From Rhizobium mongolense USDA 1844 (GTDB lineage: Bacteria; Pseudomonadota; Alphaproteobacteria; Rhizobiales; Rhizobiaceae), in contig NZ_ATTQ01000020.1 in assembly GCF_000419765.1 (NCBI RefSeq), positions 1 through 64,000 on the forward strand: 64,000 bases of DNA, written 5' to 3'. Shown here in pieces: positions 18,839-27,782 of the stretch (the first letter of the stretch is position 1; every line of letters begins with the position of its first letter). The notes beneath the pieces are model-generated. The model was not told where the DNA came from. It made no database searches and saw nothing but the letters and a program-made list of their open reading frames with translations. The translations under genes and the position numbers were made by a program.

Positions 18839-20385
18839 CGACCACGGCGGTGTCAAAGGAGCGGTTGCTGTTTAACGGCGCCGACTGGGATTTTCCAACG
18901 CTCCAGCGCGTTCATGATGCCTGCGAGGAGATCGCGCTCGGCGAACTCGGCCTGGACGTCTACCCAAATCAGATCGAGGTCATCACATCGGAACAGATGC
19001 TGGATGCCTACTCATCGACCGGCATGCCGCTCTTCTATCGCCATTGGTCCTTCGGCAAGCATTTCGCGCATCACGAGGCTTTCTACCGCCGCGGCATGCG
19101 CGACCTTGCCTATGAAATCGTCATCAACAGTTCGCCTTGCATCTCCTATCTGATGGAGGAAAACTCGGCGACGATGCAGACCTTGGTCATCGCGCACGCC
19201 GCTTTCGGACATAATCACTTCTTCAAGAACAACTATCTCTTCCAGCTCTGGACGGATGCCGATGGCATCCTCGACTACCTCAATTTCGCCAAGAGCTACA
19301 TCGCCCGCTGCGAGGAGCGCTACGGTGAAGTCGAGGTCGAGCGTACGCTCGATGCCGCGCACGCGCTGATGTCGCATGGCGTGCATCGGCACGCCGGCAA
19401 GACCAAGGTCGACCTTCGTGACGAGGAGCGGCGTGAGCAGGAGCGCCGCGTCCACGAAGAGCAGGTGTTCAACGATCTTTGGCGGACTGTTCCCACCGGC
19501 AAGAAGCGCACGGCAGCCGATGTCGGCCTGGAGAAGCGGCGCCTCGCCCTTGGCCTTCCTCAGGACAACATCCTCTACTTCCTCGAAAAATCAGCGCCAT
19601 TGCTGCAGCCATGGCAGCGTGAGATTTTGCGCATCGTCCGCCATGTCGCGCAGTATTTTCACCCGCAGCGCCAGACCAAGGTGATGAATGAGGGGACGGC
19701 CACCTACGTCCACTATCGCATCATGAACAGGCTTCACGAGCGCGGGCAGATCAGCGACGGAAACTTCCTCGAATTCCTGAAATCACATGCCAATGTCGTG
19801 TTCCAGCCCAACTACGACGATCGTCGTTTCTCGGGCTTCAATCCCTATGCGCTGGGTTTTGCAATGATGCAGGATATCGAGCGGATCGTGACGGCACCGA
19901 CTGAGGAGGACAGGGTGTGGTTCCCGGACATTGCCGGACAAGGCGATGCAATGTCCGTGCTGCGTAACATCTGGGCCGATTATCGGGACGAGAGTTTCAT
20001 CAATCAGTTCCTGAGCCCGAACCTGATCCGCCAATTGCGCCTTTTCCATCTTTACGACGACCCGGAGCAGGAAGAAGGAATTCTGGTTTCGGCAATCCAC
20101 GACGAACGCGGCTATCGGCGCATCCGCCGTCAGCTTTCCCGCGAATACGACATCGGCTGGATCGACCCGGGAATAGACATCGTCGATGTCGATCTTGCCG
20201 GTGACCGCCGCCTTCTCTTGCGCCACAACGTCACGAACGATTGGTTTCTCCAGGAGGCCGATACGAAGCTCGTCCTGCAGCACCTCGCCAATCTTTGGGG
20301 CTACGAGGTTCTGCTTCAGGAAATCGATAGTTCAAATGAAGTGGTGAAGGAACACACAGCCAGCCCTCGCAAGCCCATTCAGTGA
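18835..20385 (+). CDS. spoVR: SpoVR family protein (YcgB)
   Basis: A 516-residue SpoVR/YcgB protein. It starts on the ATG overlapping the yeaH stop. Typical stretches include HWSFGKHFAHHEAFYRRGMRDLAYEIVINSSPCISYLMEEN, AHAAFGHNHFFKNNYLF and NEGTATYVHYRIMNRLHERG; their His/Glu residues suggest metal binding. In spore formers the family acts in cortex formation; in Proteobacteria it is part of the general stress prkA operon. It is the last core gene before the island boundary, and a truncated tRNA follows within 40 bp. Confidence 0.95.
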   Translation: MTTTAVSKERLLFNGADWDFPTLQRVHDACEEIALGELGLDVYPNQIEVITSEQMLDAYSSTGMPLFYRHWSFGKHFAHHEAFYRRGMRDLAYEIVINSSPCISYLMEENSATMQTLVIAHAAFGHNHFFKNNYLFQLWTDADGILDYLNFAKSYIARCEERYGEVEVERTLDAAHALMSHGVHRHAGKTKVDLRDEERREQERRVHEEQVFNDLWRTVPTGKKRTAADVGLEKRRLALGLPQDNILYFLEKSAPLLQPWQREILRIVRHVAQYFHPQRQTKVMNEGTATYVHYRIMNRLHERGQISDGNFLEFLKSHANVVFQPNYDDRRFSGFNPYALGFAMMQDIERIVTAPTEEDRVWFPDIAGQGDAMSVLRNIWADYRDESFINQFLSPNLIRQLRLFHLYDDPEQEEGILVSAIHDERGYRRIRRQLSREYDIGWIDPGIDIVDVDLAGDRRLLLRHNVTNDWFLQEADTKLVLQHLANLWGYEVLLQEIDSSNEVVKEHTASPRKPIQ

Positions 20386-20421
20386 GGGACTGTCCGCGTT
20401 GAGGGCTTCCTCGGAATGTTT

Positions 20422-20476
20422 TGGTGATCCCGGCGCGATTCGAACGCGCGACCCCCAGATTAGGAATCTGATGCTC
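20422..20476 (-). tRNA. 3' fragment of tRNA-Arg(CCU), integration-site remnant
   Basis: On the minus strand, 55 bp match a tRNA-Arg from the 3' strand of the D-stem (GAGC) through the anticodon arm (loop TTCCTAA, anticodon CCT), T-arm (GCGCGTTCGAATCGCGC) and acceptor (CGGGATC-A-CCA). The 5' part (acceptor GATCCCG and D-arm) is absent; the sequence to the right is unrelated. This is the pattern left by tyrosine-recombinase integration into a tRNA gene, with the displaced 3' end kept at one island boundary. An intact copy should lie at the other end of the element; none was seen in this window. Confidence 0.85.
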
Positions 20477-20872
20477 TTTTTGGGGCATACCAGTTCATAC
20501 CGGTTTGAAAGGCCCAACAATAAAAGCATCCGCCGACTAGGCGGATTCCGTCTTGGTATACGAGCCGTCGGGGCCAGCGACCCTCAGTCTGGCAGGCCCC
20601 GATCGGCACGGATACAGAAGAAGTCGGGCCTATGGCCCGTCAATTTGTCGAGCTTGCGAGACCCTTGGCTTTAGCTTGCTCAATAGGATCGTAACCAGTT
20701 CGTTCTCGTTAGTTAGAAGCGAGTGCCGTATGCCGCAGGCAGCTTATTCCGACCTCTGAAGTGCAAATGTAAGGGAAAGGACGCGCTGCTCCGAAAGAAT
20801 GAAAACCACCGCCACGTGATCTATAATTCAGGGCGTTGGGGGCAGTCTGGCAACTCCCCTGACCTTGTTCGC
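20477..20872. other. Island edge, non-coding, with hairpin
   Basis: About 400 bp without a convincing gene. The first 40 bp after the tRNA fragment contain a CATACCAGTTCATACC near-repeat (CATACC twice, 11 bp apart), which may be recombinase arm sites. A perfect 7-bp hairpin (ATCCGCC / GGCGGAT, 20528-20546) follows. Confidence 0.45.
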
Positions 20873-21556
20873 TCACAGGGACTTGAGCAACTCGTAGACC
20901 TCACGGCTCATGACGGTTACGCCGAACCTGGCCTTTCTGCTGATTTTCAGTCCAGTCTCGGTTATTTCCAGAAAGCTGGCCTCACGAGTCAAAGAGTTCA
21001 CCCACTTCCGAAGCGGTCGGATATCAGCAAACTCTACTCCAGCGGTTGTGCTACGTTCATGGAAGTCGCCAGGATTCGATTCGGGCGTAATGTCCGGCTG
21101 CTTGCTCGACAGTCGCGCGCGTAGCTCACAGTTCTCCTGGTAAAGAACCCGGTTCATATCTTCGAGGCATTGAATCTCAGCGTTGATTTGTAGATCGTTG
21201 TATCTTCGCGTGGCTTTCCCCGCGAGGATATTCGCCATTCGAATAGCGACCATATCCTTGTGGGCGCTCACCCAGACGGCGATCATGTCGCGATACCAAT
21301 TAATTAAGGTTCGTGGCGTTATAAACGCCACCCCACCGATTTGCGCATATTTGGCTAAATTCTCAGCGTCGGGCCGTATAAAAGTCTCCTTATCAGAGAG
21401 TAGTTTTGTCGATATATCGTGTATGCGCCGATAGTTTTCACGCTTGATCTTCTGCTTGTCGGGCAGCGCTTTGATAATTTGTTCAGACTCTATTATCGCG
21501 TCCCTGAGAATTGTCTGATGTCGATCTTCGTGCGTTGTGGTAATTCGCTTAGCCAT
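20873..21556 (-). CDS. Third protein of recombinase trio (GmtX/TnpC-like position)
   Basis: A 227-residue protein with no recognised catalytic motif. The first half is helical and charged. Residues about 115-150 (ADLQINAEIQCLEDMNRVLYQENCELRARL-type heptads) predict a coiled coil. The C-terminal 60 residues (IRPLRKWVNSLTREASFLEITETGLKISRKARFGVTVMSREVYELLKSL) look like a small globular domain. Its start overlaps the stop of the large recombinase by 8 bp, so it is the third gene of a coupled operon. Size and position fit GmtX of gamma-mobile-trio elements, or functionally TnpC of Tn554; this rests on recall of layout and size and was not searched. Confidence 0.6.
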   Translation of the reverse strand: MAKRITTTHEDRHQTILRDAIIESEQIIKALPDKQKIKRENYRRIHDISTKLLSDKETFIRPDAENLAKYAQIGGVAFITPRTLINWYRDMIAVWVSAHKDMVAIRMANILAGKATRRYNDLQINAEIQCLEDMNRVLYQENCELRARLSSKQPDITPESNPGDFHERSTTAGVEFADIRPLRKWVNSLTREASFLEITETGLKISRKARFGVTVMSREVYELLKSL

Positions 21557-24494
21557 TAGCTCGGGCCAATCTTTTTTGAAGGTCCCGTTTGAGCGGGATG
21601 GGCGAGAGTTGGAGCCCTGCTACAAATATGTCTTCTTGTTGCTCGTGGGTCAGGAGTTGATCTATTGTAGTTGCCCCCTCTTCAACGGCGATCAGGCTCT
21701 CGGAGCTAATCTCCGTCAGAAGGCGACGCACTGTGGATTCCGCTGCTTGGGCGATTTGTTCCTTTGACCTCAACTGGATCGATAGTGGCCGATAACCGCA
21801 TTGCATCATAGCTTCATCGGCGAAGCGCTGTATCGCCAAGGGAACTTCGGGGTCGTACGTGCTTTTATAAATTTGAGCGTTTTTGTGAAGGATAAATGCT
21901 AGTTCGATGTCCGAAACTTCGACCCAGTCATCAGATGATGCCGCATCGGCAATCAGAAGTGAGCGCGCTTCTGACGAGGCGGGGATCAGCCTTTCGATCT
22001 CGTCATACTGGATTAACCTGCTATGAGCTTCCGCAAGGGTTTTCGACAAGGCTTCCTGCTCTTGGATGATCTCGTCGATAATTACTCTGTTGCGCTCAGC
22101 CTGGTCATGCTGCTCGCGGTAACTTTCATCATCTTGGGTAAGTTGCACCAGCTCTAGTTCAAGTTCATCGACCTCGTCGTTGAGTTCGATGATGCGCTCA
22201 TTCATCCGCCGCAGTTTGTAGAAGAGGTACATCTCTTCCGCCCAGATAGCGTTACGGAATTCTGGACCGGACAAAAGGTGACGGCACAAGAGGCAATTTC
22301 CCTTGCCGCCCTCGACGAGCGTTTTTTTCGTTTCTCGATTGCCGTCATCGCAGCGTTGGCCGTTATAAGGGCACACACCAAGGTCCCGACGCTGCCATGA
22401 ACCCTTGGCTATAAAGGCACTTGACAGTGTTTCAGTTCCGCTGAGGGAGCGCCGTTTCCGTGCTTCCTCAATACTGAGGCCCTTCATTTCGGCAAAAAAC
22501 TCAACTGCCTCTTGATCGCGGGCCCGGCCCCTGATCGCGTCAAAGTTCTTACTGAGATAATCCGCGCGGAACCTCGCATAGTACAACGACTGGAGCACGG
22601 TGGCGTGCCCAGCGAAAAGCCTGCTGACTATCTGTAACGGCATTCCCGCTTGCAGAAGATTGGTAATTCCTGCGGTCCGCATGCCGTGCGATTTGTATCG
22701 CGAGCTTTGAACCTGCTTGCCGGTTTTACTCATTTCAACAAATATGTCTGTGTCTTCAGGCAAACAGGTAGCGTTCCAGCGTTTCTGAACCTCCAGCATC
22801 AAATCGAGCCAGAAACGATGACATTGAGTGTGCTTTACTGGCGCGCTTTTATGGGTATGTCTTCCAGCCGGCATCCTGAAGAGAGGGAAAACAATCGGAA
22901 GAGCGTCGTTTGCGCCTTCTTCGGGGTCGCCGTCATATTCCAGCTGCACGGGACCTGTCACAGGGTTCCATGTCTCCTGCCATATCCGCAGATCAAACAG
23001 CATTTGGTGTAGCGCCGCATTCTGCCACGGGACAATATACGGCGCAGAATGTTTGTTGGTATTGAAAAAGAACCCGACGATGCTCGGACTGTTGGTTCGT
23101 GCGGCGTATCCCCGGTCCGGCTGTCTGCTATCGTGAGTCGCCCAATAATTTTTGTGCTCACTCGTGCTGGCCATCCATCTCAACTCGCGGCCATTAAATG
23201 TTTGCCGGTCCCCCTCTCCGCTGTCCATTCGCCGATATTGCACCACTCGGGCAGGTATTTCGAAGGTGCAGAGATAAAGCACTGGAAGTACCGCTACATA
23301 TCGCCAAGCCCCTTTGAGTTTTGCTCGGCAGAGCGGATGCTGTCCGGGCCATCCGTCTTCGCCCTCCAGCAGGATTTCTCGGGCGATCTTATAATAACGT
23401 GGTGGTAGTGGCAGGCTCACGCTTTCAAAGTGCTTCTTGCCTTTTCCAATCTTTGCAAGCGCGTTCCTATAAGTCAGCGCATCGTTGTCTGGAACGAGAG
23501 GTTGGATGCGGTGCGGGTATGCTTGCGGCTGCAGTTCCTTCGCGGAAAATTGAGAGAACGCCCTTAACTGGCTGAACTCGTGGCCTCCGGAAAACTCCGT
23601 TCGGCCACTTCCCAGGCGAACGTTGCGGTAGAAGGTGAGGAGACTGTTCTGCCGCTTCTTCAACAAGAACTGAAGAGGATTGCCGGATACGTCCGGGTAC
23701 TGATTCAAATATCCGATTAAATATTGAAGCGCGCCTTTAGGTTTCTTAGATCGGGGCGGTAAAGATTGACGCCATTTTTCCCAGAGCGCAATCCAAGGTA
23801 ACAAGTGCTCGGGAGGATTGGCGAGCACTGCGTCAACCCCTGGTACGTGTCGTAACGACGTGCGTTTGGTCATTCCGAGATCGACTATGCTCTGACTGTT
23901 CAAGAGCCCACCGATACCTTTGGCGATCTCTTTGAGTATCTTCACATCGGTATAGGAACCATTGGGGCCGCAACGATAGAAAGTGCGCTTGTCGTGGTCA
24001 TAGTACTGGCTAAGCCAGCTGAGTATGACATCTCCTCCCAAGTCGGAAAATTCTGTCGCGCCGCTGACGCACATTGTCAGACTGGCAATGTACAGCGCGT
24101 AGTGCTTCTTGTACCTCGCGACGTTGTCCTTCGTTTTCATGTCCCCATAGATGTTCTCAGGAATTCCTAGCTCTTCGAAAACACGCGAAATGTCTTTCCC
24201 GAGAGCGCTTCGCTCCACGAGGTATTCTGCGATATCAAACGGGACATGAAGGCCTTGGGGATCGAATTGGCCCGGGCACATTCGAAGATCGCCCGAGTTA
24301 TTCATTCCGAGAAGAACGTCAGCGAGCATTTTCATCTCGTTGGATCGCGCTGTAGCTTCGCTATCGTGGCGCTCTAGCCTCTTCCGATAGCTTGTGGGAA
24401 CATCGACAAGTTCGCTGATAATGGCGTTCATAGCGTCAGCGTCTCGGGAGTGTTTTACATAGGTTTCTCCCCCGGCATTGAGAACTACCGCCAT
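21549..24494 (-). CDS. Large tyrosine recombinase of trio (GmtZ / VPA1269-like)
   Basis: A 981-residue protein with a tyrosine-recombinase catalytic region near the middle: SHGMRTAGITNLLQAGMPLQ (HxxR box), then LFAGHATVLQSLYYARF (GH and the nucleophile Tyr). After the catalytic core comes a Cys-rich segment (CPYNGQRC, CLLCRH) that could bind zinc, then a long coiled coil (MNERIIELNDEVDELELELVQ...), then a small C-terminal domain. This size and layout recall the VPA1269/GmtZ proteins of gamma-mobile-trio islands and, more loosely, TnpB of Tn554. It overlaps both neighbours by 8-10 bp. Confidence 0.7.
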   Translation of the reverse strand: MAVVLNAGGETYVKHSRDADAMNAIISELVDVPTSYRKRLERHDSEATARSNEMKMLADVLLGMNNSGDLRMCPGQFDPQGLHVPFDIAEYLVERSALGKDISRVFEELGIPENIYGDMKTKDNVARYKKHYALYIASLTMCVSGATEFSDLGGDVILSWLSQYYDHDKRTFYRCGPNGSYTDVKILKEIAKGIGGLLNSQSIVDLGMTKRTSLRHVPGVDAVLANPPEHLLPWIALWEKWRQSLPPRSKKPKGALQYLIGYLNQYPDVSGNPLQFLLKKRQNSLLTFYRNVRLGSGRTEFSGGHEFSQLRAFSQFSAKELQPQAYPHRIQPLVPDNDALTYRNALAKIGKGKKHFESVSLPLPPRYYKIAREILLEGEDGWPGQHPLCRAKLKGAWRYVAVLPVLYLCTFEIPARVVQYRRMDSGEGDRQTFNGRELRWMASTSEHKNYWATHDSRQPDRGYAARTNSPSIVGFFFNTNKHSAPYIVPWQNAALHQMLFDLRIWQETWNPVTGPVQLEYDGDPEEGANDALPIVFPLFRMPAGRHTHKSAPVKHTQCHRFWLDLMLEVQKRWNATCLPEDTDIFVEMSKTGKQVQSSRYKSHGMRTAGITNLLQAGMPLQIVSRLFAGHATVLQSLYYARFRADYLSKNFDAIRGRARDQEAVEFFAEMKGLSIEEARKRRSLSGTETLSSAFIAKGSWQRRDLGVCPYNGQRCDDGNRETKKTLVEGGKGNCLLCRHLLSGPEFRNAIWAEEMYLFYKLRRMNERIIELNDEVDELELELVQLTQDDESYREQHDQAERNRVIIDEIIQEQEALSKTLAEAHSRLIQYDEIERLIPASSEARSLLIADAASSDDWVEVSDIELAFILHKNAQIYKSTYDPEVPLAIQRFADEAMMQCGYRPLSIQLRSKEQIAQAAESTVRRLLTEISSESLIAVEEGATTIDQLLTHEQQEDIFVAGLQLSPIPLKRDLQKRLARANG

Positions 24495-26074
24495 CTCGCG
24501 CCGCCTGCGAACGCCGAGTTCGCATATCTTTTCAGCTCCTCTTCGACAGAGCTGAAATAACGGAAATCTTCCACCCAGTCGTCATTCCTAGCTCTCTCGG
24601 AAACTTCCTCGGCGATAATGTGAATCTCTTCATCGTCGAGCGCCGTGTAAACTAGCGAGCTTAAAATGCTTACGTGACGCATGAGTTTTCGCACATTCTC
24701 AATGCTAGTCTGGGTTGCCCACGCCTTACCACCAAAGTGTCTCACAGCGTGGGGCGTGGTTCCTGCGTATTTCGCAAGGATCACTGAACGCCCGACGATC
24801 GTTTCTAGCCGGCCTATTGCCCTCCCCCATGAAGCTCTGAATGCGCTCAACGTGTAAGGGTCTCCAATTCTGATGCCAAGATGTGGGATCGATCGCTGAA
24901 AAACGAGCAGGAATGGATGAGGTGGATGGCCCAGCTTACGCCGTTCCTCCATCGCCGGCCCCCTGACCTCGAGAATGTAATGCTTGAAGGATAACCGAAC
25001 GAAGTCCTCAGTGTTTGGTATCCACTCGATGGTCGACCAGTGATCCGCATTGAGTGCGACCGATTTAAAGCCGGCAAACATCGTTGTTCCCCTGGCCTCA
25101 TTGCGAGGACGCAACCCATAATATCGACGCGATAGGAGATCACGGCGCGATCCCTCTCCCGGTTCGATGTAGAGACCCGGATGCCTAAGAAACCCATAGA
25201 GCTTCCCGGCCTTCGAAATCTGGAGGTCATTCACCCATAAGTGAAAGACCTCAGCGCTCCGTAACGCCCCCAGCAACAGAGTAGCAGCAAATTCCCCCGT
25301 TCGGTCGTGCCGTTCGGTGCCATCCTTCTTACGATGAACAACAAATGCCTTGGTCAATATCGGAAAAAGCAAATCTTGAGGCATTCGCTTTGTTGGAGAC
25401 AGAGAGCGAGGCCTTGCTTTGGTATTTCTGGGAATCAATCCCTCGAGTATTGGATTGGGCTCAATAACCCTCTCGTTGCTCTGCCACCTTCCGCTCCGGC
25501 CGCCCTCGCCAGCGTAAGCGACCCGACTCACGTCGGGGGTGTGCGACGATTTCAAAGCCAACTTTATCGAAGCCGCAAAGATTCCAGGGCACTTCTGCAC
25601 AAATTGATCCATTGCCCAGGGTGCTCTTGGCGACATGACCAAGGCAAACGCATCGAAAGCTTGTGCGAGCCCGTTAACAACCAAATGTGTCCGGGGCAGC
25701 CAACCGAGACGTGAGGCATCTCGATTGCCTGGGGCATTGATATCGATGCCATATAGAAGGTGCCGGCAAAAACTGGTGAAGAACAGTGCTACCTCATTTT
25801 GCCACCTCAGTCGTTCAGGCTCAATGTTGGCCACCAGGAGATAGTCCCAGATCAGGCCCATTATGGTTGGGGCTTTCATGAGGGTTGGCCCAGAGGAGGC
25901 AGACTTTGTCAGCCCAAAATCTGTGATCGGATAGTAAGGACCAAGTGGGCGGTTCTCGGACGACCGCAGATGAAGGAAGGGAAGCTGAACGTCCGGATGT
26001 GCGGGGTGACGCTCCCACGCAATCCAATGAAATCTGCCACGAGCTTGATGCCCAGCCAGCGATTGAAATCCCAA
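24485..26074 (-). CDS. Tyrosine recombinase of trio (GmtY-like)
   Basis: A 529-residue tyrosine recombinase. The catalytic C-terminal part contains the first Arg in ALLLGALRSAEVFHLW-like context, the HxxR box in TTPHAVRHFGGKAW, and the His and Tyr in LMRHVSILSSLVYTALDDEE. The N-terminal about 250 residues are a DNA-binding/arm region. It is the first gene of the trio, transcribed toward the tRNA fragment, and should mediate integration and excision of the island. The exact N-terminus is uncertain: another frame upstream (to 26139) also looks protein-like over about 30 residues. Confidence 0.75.
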   Translation of the reverse strand: MGFQSLAGHQARGRFHWIAWERHPAHPDVQLPFLHLRSSENRPLGPYYPITDFGLTKSASSGPTLMKAPTIMGLIWDYLLVANIEPERLRWQNEVALFFTSFCRHLLYGIDINAPGNRDASRLGWLPRTHLVVNGLAQAFDAFALVMSPRAPWAMDQFVQKCPGIFAASIKLALKSSHTPDVSRVAYAGEGGRSGRWQSNERVIEPNPILEGLIPRNTKARPRSLSPTKRMPQDLLFPILTKAFVVHRKKDGTERHDRTGEFAATLLLGALRSAEVFHLWVNDLQISKAGKLYGFLRHPGLYIEPGEGSRRDLLSRRYYGLRPRNEARGTTMFAGFKSVALNADHWSTIEWIPNTEDFVRLSFKHYILEVRGPAMEERRKLGHPPHPFLLVFQRSIPHLGIRIGDPYTLSAFRASWGRAIGRLETIVGRSVILAKYAGTTPHAVRHFGGKAWATQTSIENVRKLMRHVSILSSLVYTALDDEEIHIIAEEVSERARNDDWVEDFRYFSSVEEELKRYANSAFAGGARWR

Positions 26075-26244
26075 GTCAATATTCCCATCAACTGAGGCAG
26101 CTCATCGAATGCCCACGGATAGCCGCCCGTCTCCCTCAAGTCTTCGGCGCAAGGTCCAGCGTGGACCGTTGCGGATTGTTCCTATAGGGTCGCATCGACT
26201 GGTATATCCGATCAGCGACCCATTTCTGGGATACCTGATTCGAT

Positions 26245-26257
26245 ATTGGATTCCAAT
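26245..26257. promoter_or_regulatory. Palindrome between divergent trio operon and plus-strand gene
   Basis: Arms ATTGGA and TCCAAT separated by one base, 15 bp upstream of the ATG at 26272 and about 170 bp upstream of the recombinase start. It is placed like an operator in a divergent promoter region. Function is inferred from position only. Confidence 0.35.
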
Positions 26258-26271
26258 AGTGAAAAACAGAT

Positions 26272-26715
26272 ATGGTATTCGGCAGTAACTCTGACGCAGA
26301 GAAGGCGTTTTCAGACACACTCGATGGACTGCGCGAACGGCGACGCGCGCTCGAAGAAGAAATGCGAAGGCGGAATCGAGAGTGGAGGAGTGAGCTAACT
26401 CGCCTCGACAGAGCGATATCAGCGCTCGAGTCCCTCTCCGATCGTTCACCCGAAGCGGCAGCGGTAGACAAAGCAAATTCCAGTAAAGACGGAACCTTAT
26501 CTAAGAAACTGAGAAATTTAGCTATTTCGGAACTATTGACCGCCGATCGTCCGTTAGACAGAAACGAACTTCTCAATCGGATTCTCGAGCGAGGTCTGCA
26601 AATTGACAAAAAAGAGCCAGCGAAGTTTCTCACGAGAGTGCTGTGGCGGACGAAGGAGCTTGTGAATGAGGGCGATGGATACTGGATTAAATCCCGTCCA
26701 AAGCCCCGCGGGTGA
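26272..26715 (+). CDS. Coiled-coil plus winged-helix hypothetical protein
   Basis: A 147-residue protein. Residues about 8-50 form a strongly charged coiled coil (DGLRERRRALEEEMRRRNREWRSELTRLDRAISALESL). Residues about 80-140 look like a winged-helix domain of the HARE-HTH kind (LRNLAISELLTADRPLDRNELLNRILERGLQ, then TRVLWRTKELVNEGDGYWIKS). It may bind DNA as a regulator of the divergent recombinase operon, or be a nucleoid/element accessory protein. Not recognised as a named family. Lower GC than the core genes. Confidence 0.65.
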   Translation: MVFGSNSDAEKAFSDTLDGLRERRRALEEEMRRRNREWRSELTRLDRAISALESLSDRSPEAAAVDKANSSKDGTLSKKLRNLAISELLTADRPLDRNELLNRILERGLQIDKKEPAKFLTRVLWRTKELVNEGDGYWIKSRPKPRG

Positions 26716-26743
26716 CTGCGCTCCTTGTTCGGTTGAGTTATTT

Positions 26744-26835
26744 GGTGTCTCGAATTCTTTTTTTGGAGTCTTTGATTCAAAATGGAGTCTTCTATTCTGC
26801 CCGATAAAGGTGCGATTTAATGAATTGGCGTCTTT
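26744..26835 (+). repeat. Four imperfect direct repeats, about 20-bp period (iteron-like)
   Basis: GGNGTCT occurs at 26744, 26765, 26784 and 26827, each with two or three A/T bases before it and an ATT about five bases after it. Steps are 21, 19 and 43 bp, i.e. roughly two, two and four helical turns. They lie in non-coding sequence after the coiled-coil gene. Confidence 0.5.
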
Positions 26836-27143
26836 ATTTGACGATTTGCTTACTCGGTCAAATGCGAGATGAGTTCTTTCGGGGTCCCGGCGCGGAACGA
26901 CCGGTTTGACGTCTTACTCGCATCCCGGAAAGCTGAACCGGGGAGATGGTCATCCTTGCATACAGCGAAGCCGGGAATATCATTCGAACCAGATCACCTA
27001 TAGGCAGGATAACCAATCGTGCTGCGTATCAATCGATAACATCGCGGAAGCAGGTAACGACCGCCCCTGGCGCGCTCGTCGCAACGGTTTTGCGTCTGAA
27101 GGAATTGCAGCGGGACCGCATAATGGAAGAGCTGCACGGTTAT
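26836..27143. other. Non-coding or unresolved stretch
   Basis: About 310 bp between the direct repeats and the tandem-XRE gene. Plus-strand frames here overlap the C-terminus of the XRE gene and are not convincing proteins. No recognisable site was found. Confidence 0.35.
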
Positions 27144-27614
27144 TTAAGCATCGAGCAGTTCGCAAACGCCATAGCCATTGCGTTCATCTGGGTAAACAAG
27201 ACGTACGCCCGATCTCTCCAGGGCCTCAACTAAATCAGCCATGGTAGGTGGCGATGCATTGCCCCCCTCGGCGCGCACGACAGTACGTCGGTTATGCCGC
27301 GATTCCGCGGCAAGCTGTTGCTGGGTCAAGCCTGCCAGTTCTCGTCCTGCCACCAGGACTTGGGAAGGCAGCCGTTCGCTCGGTTTCAGAAAATAGACCC
27401 CGAAACCAAGCGCGCCGTCAGGATAGCGTATTCCGACCCCGTTGCGATGTAGGGCACTAACGAGTGCATTTAGGACGGAATGAGAGGCCTGACCTTTTTC
27501 TGCCTGAAGGATTGCATGGCGCGTTAATCCCGCGAGCGATGCCATTTCTCGCTGGTTCAAACCAGCAAGAATACGGCCGGCGACGAAGATACGTTTCGGA
27601 ATAAGCGGACCCAT
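27144..27614 (-). CDS. Tandem XRE/HTH protein
   Basis: A 156-residue protein made of two similar helix-turn-helix (XRE/Cro-type) units. Unit 1: IFVAGRILAGLNQREMASLAGLTRHAILQAEKG. Unit 2: VLVAGRELAGLTQQQLAAESRHNRRTVVRAEGG. Each is followed by the same tail (ALVSALHRNGVGIRYPDGALGFGVYFL and DLVEALERSGVRLVYPDERNGYGVCEL). The internal duplication suggests one chain binding both halves of an operator. Start taken at ATG 27614; 27623 is possible. It is divergent from the metallophosphoesterase gene and may regulate that operon. Confidence 0.75.
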   Translation of the reverse strand: MGPLIPKRIFVAGRILAGLNQREMASLAGLTRHAILQAEKGQASHSVLNALVSALHRNGVGIRYPDGALGFGVYFLKPSERLPSQVLVAGRELAGLTQQQLAAESRHNRRTVVRAEGGNASPPTMADLVEALERSGVRLVYPDERNGYGVCELLDA

Positions 27615-27782
27615 TTCTTGCACCGAAATGGGTCCTGACGCTTGCTGTCAATCTTCCTCAATCTATATCTAGAATTTGTCACTTTTAGTTTGTATAAGCG
27701 AATCAAAAGAGACACACGTTAATTCCGCTATGATGTGTTTTGCGAATCACCAGGCGACTCGTTGGCGGCCGTCGGAGGGCGA

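Noticed and set aside
20399..20674. 91-residue plus-strand frame over the tRNA fragment
   Set aside because: It is the antisense of the tRNA sequence and has no protein character.
25909..26139. Alternative N-terminus for the 529-residue recombinase in another frame
   Set aside because: About 30 residues look protein-like, but the downstream part of that frame does not, while the 529-residue frame is continuous. A frameshift cannot be fully excluded.
26906..27247. Plus-strand frames opposite the tandem-XRE gene
   Set aside because: They overlap its coding region and show no domain.
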